Part shown: positions 59,001-64,000 of the stretch, in pieces
Layout of the letters: each line of letters begins with the position of its first letter
Position numbering within the stretch: the stretch's first letter is position 1
Assembly: GCF_000428945.1 (NCBI RefSeq)
Contig: NZ_AUAX01000018.1
Location: 208,927-272,926 of the forward strand
Direction of reading: 5' to 3'
Source: Hamadaea tsunoensis DSM 44101
Lineage (GTDB): Bacteria; Actinomycetota; Actinomycetes; Mycobacteriales; Micromonosporaceae
DNA length: 64,000 bases
Program-made: the position numbers and the translations under genes
Notes under the pieces: model-generated
The model's input: the letters and a program-made list of their open reading frames with translations, nothing else
Database searches by the model: none
What the model was told of the DNA's origin: nothing

Positions 59001-60341
59001 GTGCCCAACAGACGCAATGCGATTGCAATGGTCATATCGGCGGTGATGACGGCTTCACTGGCGCTCACCGGATGCAGCAGCGGTGACGGTGACGGCAGCT
59101 CGAAGAACGGCACGACGACGATCACCTTCTGGCAGCAGAAGTTCGAGGACTACCAGCAGGCCTGGTTCAAGAAGCAGGTCGACGCCTTCAATGCGGCGCA
59201 GACCAAGGTGAAGGTCAACCTCCAGGTCGTGCCGGCCGACACCTGGGCGCAGAAGCTCAAGGCCGCGCAGGCCGCCGGCAGCGCGCCCGACGTGCAGACC
59301 ACCAACTACGGCAACATCAACGCCGCCGCCGCCAACGGCGAACTCGCCGAGCTGGACGGGCTCCTGCCGGCCTCGGCGTTCGACGACATCAAGGCGAACG
59401 TCAAGAGCTTCGTCAGCGCCAACGGCAAGCACTACGCGTACCCGATGCTGGTCGAGCCCTCGACGGTGCTCTACTACCGCACGGACCTGGCGCAGGCGGC
59501 CGGGCTCGACCCCAAGAGCCCGCCCAAGACCTGGGCCGAGCTGATCACGTGGGCGCAGAAGCTGACGACCAGCAAGGTCAAGGGCATGACGATCGCGTCG
59601 GCCGCGGCGGACCTCGGCTGGTCGAGCTGGGGCCTGCAGTACAACGCCTGCGGCCACCTGCCCGTCGCCGACGACTGGTCGAAGGCGAACGCCACCGACG
59701 CGTGCTACGAGCAGCTGCTGCAGTTCTACAAGGATTTGTACCAGGGCGGCTACATGCCGAAGACCCCCAAGGTCGGGTACGCCGACGGCTCGCCCTACGG
59801 CAGCGGCGAGGTGGCCATGATGGCGGGCGGCTCCTGGGTGGTCGGCCAGCTGAAGCAGACCTTCCCGGCGATGATCGCGAAGACGGCGGTCGCACCGTTC
59901 CCGTCGATGGACGGCGACGCGACCAAGCCCACCGCCACCCTCGGCGGCTGGACCCTGACCGTCGACGCCAAGTCGAAGAGCAAGCAGTCCGCGGCGGACT
60001 TCGTCAACTGGCTGCTGGCCGGCGACCCGTCGATCATGACGGACTTCTTCAAGGCGAGCGGGTACTCCAAGTACACCGTGCGCACGTCGGTGGACCAGGC
60101 ACTGGCGGGCAACGCCGACGCCACGTCCGACCCGTTCATGAAGGTCATCTCCGACCAGGTCGTGCCGTACGGCAAGCAGGAGCCGGCGTACCCGTGGGAC
60201 ATCGCGCTCGCGTTCGGCACCGCGATCGAGAGCGCCATGAAGAACACCGCGAGCGTCCCCGACGCCCTCAAGAAGGCCGATTCGCAGATCAACGACGTGA
60301 TCAAGAAGCAGTCGCTGGCCGGAACGCAGCCGCAGCACTAA
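59001..60341 (+). CDS. Extracellular solute-binding lipoprotein (family 1, sugar ABC)
   Basis: 446 residues from GTG 59001 behind AGGAGGAGG. The lipoprotein signal ends with LALTGC. The family-1 sugar-binding fold shows in ITFWQQKFEDYQQAWFKKQVDAFN, YAYPMLVEPSTVLYYRTDLAQAAGL, PKTWAELITWAQKL and EVAMMAGGSWVVGQL. The protein captures a carbohydrate, probably a polyol or oligosaccharide given the dehydrogenase downstream, and hands it to the two permeases. A strong hairpin follows its stop and may stabilise its mRNA over the permease part. Confidence 0.92.
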   Translation: MPNRRNAIAMVISAVMTASLALTGCSSGDGDGSSKNGTTTITFWQQKFEDYQQAWFKKQVDAFNAAQTKVKVNLQVVPADTWAQKLKAAQAAGSAPDVQTTNYGNINAAAANGELAELDGLLPASAFDDIKANVKSFVSANGKHYAYPMLVEPSTVLYYRTDLAQAAGLDPKSPPKTWAELITWAQKLTTSKVKGMTIASAAADLGWSSWGLQYNACGHLPVADDWSKANATDACYEQLLQFYKDLYQGGYMPKTPKVGYADGSPYGSGEVAMMAGGSWVVGQLKQTFPAMIAKTAVAPFPSMDGDATKPTATLGGWTLTVDAKSKSKQSAADFVNWLLAGDPSIMTDFFKASGYSKYTVRTSVDQALAGNADATSDPFMKVISDQVVPYGKQEPAYPWDIALAFGTAIESAMKNTASVPDALKKADSQINDVIKKQSLAGTQPQH

Positions 60342-60356
60342 CCTGTACGCCCTGGT

Positions 60357-60387
60357 GCCCGGGGACGCGGTCGCCGCGTCCCCGGGC
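60357..60387 (+). promoter_or_regulatory. Strong intercistronic hairpin between binding-protein and permease genes
   Basis: A perfect 14-bp stem (60357-60370 with 60374-60387, GCCCGGGGACGCGG) closes a 3-base TCG loop, 15 bases after the binding-protein stop. It could attenuate transcription into the permeases or protect the upstream mRNA end, raising binding protein relative to permease. Confidence 0.65.
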
Positions 60388-60413
60388 CTGGACTCGGATT
60401 GCGAGGGATCGTC

Positions 60414-61370
60414 GTGGCGTTGCTCGAATCGGCGCGAACCGGACGGCTGCCGGCGGAGACCGTGGCCCACGGCAAGCCGCGCCGGCGCGGAAAAGGGCGG
60501 CGGGACAACCTCACCGCGTACCTGATGATCGCGCCGATGGCCGTCCTGCTCGGCATCTTCGTCATGTGGCCGCTCGCGTACTCGCTGTACCTGAGCACCT
60601 TCAAGATCAGCTTTTACAAGGATCCGCAGTTCGTCGGATTGCAGTTCTACCAGTACGTCCTGGAGAGCACCGACTTCTGGCACTCGATCTGGATCGGCCT
60701 CTACTACGCGCTGATCGTCGTGCCCGCCGGAATCCTGATCGCGCTCTTCCTGGCCAGCTTCATCAAGACCCTGAGCAAGCGGATGGCGGCCTTCATGAAG
60801 GTGACCATCTACCTGCCGGCGGTGGTCTCGACGGTGATCGCCTCGGTCCTGTTCACCTTCATGTACCAGGACGAGGGCGTCGTCAACTGGATCCTCGGAC
60901 TGATCAACAAGGCGCCCGTCGCGTGGCTCAACGACCCCGACTGGGCCCTGCCGGCGATCGCCGTACCGGGCATCTGGCTCGGGTTCGGCATTACGACGCT
61001 CATCCTGCTCGCCGCGCTGCTGGACATCCCGGAGAGCTACTACGAGTCCGCGATGCTGGACGGCGCCGGGTTCCTGCAGCGGCTCTGGTACGTCACCGTC
61101 CCGCTGCTGCGCAACGTCCTGCTCTACCTGTTCGTCACCGGCTTCACGCTGGCCATCCAGATGCTCGACCTGCCCCTGATCATGACGAACGGCGGCCCGA
61201 CCGGCGCGACCTCGACGCCCAACTTCTTCATCTTCAACAGCTTCCGTGACATGACCCCGTACGCGACGAGCTTCTCGCTGACCGCGTCCCTGCTCCTGTT
61301 CGCGGTGCTCGGCCTCATCTCCGTCGTCATCTTCCGGTTGATCCGGTCCGACAAAGCCGTCGACGGCTGA
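60414..61370 (+). CDS. Sugar ABC transporter permease (MalF-like)
   Basis: 318 residues. GTG 60414 has GAGGG six bases upstream, better than the TTG at 60399. Six helices begin with LTAYLMIAPMAVLLGIFVMWPLAYSLY. The EAA loop that docks the ATPase is SYYESAMLDGAGFLQRLWYVTVPLL (in part ESAMLDGAG). Typical of CUT1 carbohydrate importers. The next permease starts 19 bases after its stop. Confidence 0.92.
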   Translation: MALLESARTGRLPAETVAHGKPRRRGKGRRDNLTAYLMIAPMAVLLGIFVMWPLAYSLYLSTFKISFYKDPQFVGLQFYQYVLESTDFWHSIWIGLYYALIVVPAGILIALFLASFIKTLSKRMAAFMKVTIYLPAVVSTVIASVLFTFMYQDEGVVNWILGLINKAPVAWLNDPDWALPAIAVPGIWLGFGITTLILLAALLDIPESYYESAMLDGAGFLQRLWYVTVPLLRNVLLYLFVTGFTLAIQMLDLPLIMTNGGPTGATSTPNFFIFNSFRDMTPYATSFSLTASLLLFAVLGLISVVIFRLIRSDKAVDG

Positions 61371-61389
61371 CCGGAAAGGGGAACCAGCC

Positions 61390-62211
61390 ATGTCCGAACC
61401 CCTCGTACGCAAGTCCGCCAAGGCCGTCCTGGTCGCGCTCATCACGATCAGCGTCATGTTCCCGCTGGCCTGGATGGCGATCGCCGGCTTCAAGGGCCGG
61501 GAGGAGGTGCTGCGCTCGCCCTTCCAGTTCTTCCCGGACATGTGGCGGTGGCAGAACTACGCCGACATCCTGCGGGACGGGCAGTTCTCCCGGGCGATGA
61601 TCGTGACGTTCGTCGGCGCGGTCGTCTTCACCGTGCTGAGCCTCGTCGTGAACTCGATGGCGGCGTACGCCTTCGCCCGGCTGGAGTTCACCGGCAAGCG
61701 GTTCTGGTGGGTCTACTGCATCATGCCGATGTTCATCCCGGCGATGGCGATCCTGCTGACGTCGTTCGTCGTCGTGACCAAGCTCGGCATGCTGAACACG
61801 ATGGCCGTCCTCATCGTCCCGGGCGTGGCCTCGGCGGCGCAGATGTTCTTCCTCCGCCAGTACTACCTCAACTTCCCGGTCGCGGTCGAGGAGGCCGCGA
61901 TGATCGACGGCGCGAACCGCTGGCAGATCTTCACCCGGGTGTTCCTGCCGCAGTCGGCCGCCCCGTTCGTGGTCGTCGGCATCGGGTCGTATCTTGCGTA
62001 CTGGAACGCCTACGTGTGGCCGATCCTGACCATCACCGACCCCGACCTCACCCAGATCATGCAGTTCCTCGGCACCTTCCGGTCCGAGCGCGGCATCGAC
62101 TGGGGGCTGCTGATGGCCGGATCCACGCTCGCCTCCCTGCCGACCGTCGTGCTGCTGCTCGTCTTCCAGCGCTACATCGTCAGCGGCGTACGCATCTCGG
62201 GGATCAAGTGA
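61390..62211 (+). CDS. Sugar ABC transporter permease (MalG-like)
   Basis: 273 residues from ATG 61390 behind GAAAGGGG. Six helices: TM1 VLVALITISVMFPLAWMAIAG; EAA loop EEAAMIDGANRWQIFTRVFLP; C-terminus VFQRYIVSGVRISGIK, typical MalG. It forms the heterodimeric CUT1 channel with the preceding permease. No ATPase gene is in the operon, so a shared MsiK-type ATPase is expected. The stop overlaps the dehydrogenase start as GTGA. Confidence 0.92.
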   Translation: MSEPLVRKSAKAVLVALITISVMFPLAWMAIAGFKGREEVLRSPFQFFPDMWRWQNYADILRDGQFSRAMIVTFVGAVVFTVLSLVVNSMAAYAFARLEFTGKRFWWVYCIMPMFIPAMAILLTSFVVVTKLGMLNTMAVLIVPGVASAAQMFFLRQYYLNFPVAVEEAAMIDGANRWQIFTRVFLPQSAAPFVVVGIGSYLAYWNAYVWPILTITDPDLTQIMQFLGTFRSERGIDWGLLMAGSTLASLPTVVLLLVFQRYIVSGVRISGIK

Positions 62212-63629
62212 CCGTCCGGCGGCCGGCGTACGACCGTGGCGGGGTGCGTACCGGCATCGTCCACTTCGGAGTCGGCGGGTTCCACCGGGCCCACCAGGCG
62301 GTGATCCTGGACGACCTGATGAACGCCGGGCTCGCGGACGACTGGGGGATCTGCGGGGTGGGCGTCCTGCCGGGTGACGCCCGCATGCGCGACGCGCTGG
62401 CCGCCCGGGACCACCGCTACACGCTCGTCCTCAAGCACCCCGACGGCACCCGCGAGGCCCGCGAGATCGGTTCCATCATCGATTTCCGGTACGCGCCCGA
62501 CGACCCGGACGCCGTCGTCGAACAGCTCGCGGATCCCGGCGTACGCATCGTGTCGCTGACCGTGACGGAGGGCGGCTACCACGTCGACCCGACGACCGGC
62601 GAGTTCGACGACGGCGACCCGGCCGTCCAGCACGACCTGCGGCCGGGCGCGGTGCCGGTGACGGCCTTCGGCTTCCTCGTCGCCGGCCTGGTCCGCCGCC
62701 GTGCCCGGGGCATCCCGCCGTTCACGGTGCTGTCGTGCGACAACATCGCGGGCAACGGCGGGGGGGCCCGCCGCATGGTGGCCGCCTTCGCCGCCCGCCT
62801 CGACCCCGAGCTGGGAACCTGGATCGCCGCAGAGGTCGCCTTCCCGAACTGCATGGTCGACCGGATCACGCCCGTGACGACCGACGCCGACCGAGCCGAG
62901 ATCGCCGCGGAGTTCGGCGTCGCCGACACCTGGCCGGTGGTCGCCGAACCGTTCCGCCAATGGGTCGTCGAGGACGACTTCCCGCTCGGCCGGCCACCCT
63001 TCGAAGAGGCCGACGGTGTGCGGATGGTCGCCGACGTCGAACCGTACGAGCTGATGAAACTGCGCCTGCTCAACGCCTCCCACCAGGGCATGTGCTACTT
63101 CGGCCACCTCCTCGGCCACCGGTACGCGCACGAGGCCGCCCAGGACCCGCTGATCGTGAACCTGCTGACCCGGTACATGGACGAAGAGGCCACGCCCACC
63201 CTGCATCCCGCACCCGGCGTGGACCTGGCCCGCTACAAGGCGACCCTCCTCGAACGCTTCGCCAACCCGCACGTTCGCGACACGGTCGCCCGCCTCTGCG
63301 CGGACTCGTCCGACCGGATCCCCACCTGGCTCGTCCCGGTCATCCGGGCGCAGCTGGCCGCCGGCGGCCCGATCCACCGGTCCGCGGCCATCGTCGCGAG
63401 CTGGGCCCGCTACGCCGACGGCGTGGACGAGCAGGGCACCCCGATCGACGTCGTCGACCGGCGGCGGGACGGCGTCATGGCTGCCGCGATCCGCGGCGAT
63501 TTCCTGGAACAACGCGACCTCTTCGGCGACCTGGCCGACAGTCCACGTTTCGTCGCCGCGTACCAGTGGGCGCTCGACTCCCTCCACACGTCGGGTGCGC
63601 GGGCCACGTTGGAAGCTCTTCTTTCCTGA
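62208..63629 (+). CDS. Mannitol/fructuronate-type polyol dehydrogenase
   Basis: 473 residues from GTG 62208, overlapping the permease stop by four bases. The long-chain polyol-dehydrogenase family is clear: GIVHFGVGGFHRAHQAVILDDL (dinucleotide-binding loop), VTEGGYHVD, LSCDNIAGNGG, AFPNCMVDRITPVT and VEPYELMKLRLLNASHQGM, which carries the catalytic Lys and the K-x(5)-N-x(2)-H site. It oxidises a sugar alcohol such as mannitol, or a sugar acid, with NAD. Its co-transcription with a CUT1 importer suggests the importer carries that polyol or a glycoside of it. Repeat copy C begins 17 bp after the stop. Confidence 0.92.
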   Translation: MTVRRPAYDRGGVRTGIVHFGVGGFHRAHQAVILDDLMNAGLADDWGICGVGVLPGDARMRDALAARDHRYTLVLKHPDGTREAREIGSIIDFRYAPDDPDAVVEQLADPGVRIVSLTVTEGGYHVDPTTGEFDDGDPAVQHDLRPGAVPVTAFGFLVAGLVRRRARGIPPFTVLSCDNIAGNGGGARRMVAAFAARLDPELGTWIAAEVAFPNCMVDRITPVTTDADRAEIAAEFGVADTWPVVAEPFRQWVVEDDFPLGRPPFEEADGVRMVADVEPYELMKLRLLNASHQGMCYFGHLLGHRYAHEAAQDPLIVNLLTRYMDEEATPTLHPAPGVDLARYKATLLERFANPHVRDTVARLCADSSDRIPTWLVPVIRAQLAAGGPIHRSAAIVASWARYADGVDEQGTPIDVVDRRRDGVMAAAIRGDFLEQRDLFGDLADSPRFVAAYQWALDSLHTSGARATLEALLS

Positions 63630-63646
63630 ACAAAAGATCATATTCA

Positions 63647-64000
63647 TGTCCCGGGTTCGTCGATCTCGCCTCCGCTCCTCGCGCGGGAGACCGTTCCGGC
63701 CCTGGGGGGCCTCCACTGCCAGGTTTCTGGGGCGACGCATCGTCCGCCGTCGCCCGCTCACCGTTTCACCCTCCACCCCGGACTTTGTCGCGACCGTCCG
63801 ACTCGTGCGCGAGGGTAGCCGACGATCTTGCGCGAATGCCCCGAATTTCGTCCTGTATACCCTAAGTGCCCGGACATTCGCGCAAGATCGTTGGTCGCCG
63901 GGAAGATCAGAAGATCGGGGCCACCATCCGGCCCTGGTCGGCCCGGACTTTGTCGCGACTGTCTGATATGGACGATCGACGGGGTCGGCGTGGCAGCCTC
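63647..64000 (+). repeat. Dispersed repeat element, copy C (runs past window end)
   Basis: The 77-base conserved block (63647-63723) is identical to copy A. TTTGTCGCGAC units (63784 and near 63951), hairpin H1 (63823-63838 with 63875-63890; loop with GTATACCCTAAG) and a single GGTCGGCCC unit follow. Homology with copy B continues through GACTGTCTGATATGGACG and probably to the window edge. It starts right after the dehydrogenase stop, in the gene's direction, as copy B does with the XRE gene. No protein-coding gene is credible here. Confidence 0.85.

Overview
The window is very GC-rich, dense in genes on both strands, and full of GTG starts, TetR/MarR/HxlR/DeoR/XRE regulators, STAND-type regulators and signal-peptide proteins. 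It is chromosomal DNA of a filamentous actinomycete. Frequent GTACG-containing words, especially the codon pair GTA-CGC, and the mix of families suggest Micromonosporaceae (Actinoplanes- or Dactylosporangium-like). That assignment is inference. No rRNA, tRNA, CRISPR array, transposase, integrase or phage gene was seen.

Layout. 1-5400: an ABC permease cut by the left edge, coupled to a vestigial ABC ATPase; an unrecognised protein; a HAD-like protein; a three-repeat secreted protein; and a TetR regulator beside a perfect 25-bp operator. 5440-8000: a Tat-exported M23 peptidase-like/beta-propeller protein and three small secreted proteins. 8061-15500: an HTH/NB-ARC/TPR regulator, a PH-domain membrane protein, a C-terminally shortened DUF4132 protein, an M19 dipeptidase, a hydrolase and a small secreted protein. 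15778-25330: regulator/target pairs (HxlR with a flavin-binding protein and hydrolase; TetR with an MFS pump; DeoR with an MFS transporter; MarR with a hydrolase), plus a TolB-like and an SGNH-type exported protein. 25534-36720: DUF1684, a GH63-type glycosidase, a bacterial RING-finger protein with a TerD-like region and a downstream partner, a large secreted hydrolase-like protein, and an M61 peptidase.

36738-44500: an LCP cell-wall enzyme, then 1.4 kb with no convincing gene. That stretch holds two inverted copies of a dispersed element, several long hairpins and an 11-bp minisatellite. It is followed by a divergent XRE/SDR pair and an AfsR-like SARP regulator. A third copy of the element lies at 63647 to the window end. 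44741-57400: a BNR-repeat exoprotein, a TetR/methyltransferase operon, a membrane protein, a GNAT acetyltransferase, a HelR-type RNA polymerase-recycling ATPase, a tandem pair of small P-loop NTPases beside an XRE regulator, and an HTH-NACHT-transmembrane protein. 57737-63629: a carbohydrate operon (DUF4185 lipoprotein, binding protein, two permeases, polyol dehydrogenase) preceded by LacI-type operators. Its transport ATPase must come from elsewhere.

The observations most worth following up are: the three-copy element and the wider set of long intergenic hairpins with GATC near their stem ends; the RING/TerD-like protein and its partner; the HTH-NACHT membrane protein; and the paired NTPases with a TTG start. 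All domain calls come from reading motifs by eye and no database was searched.
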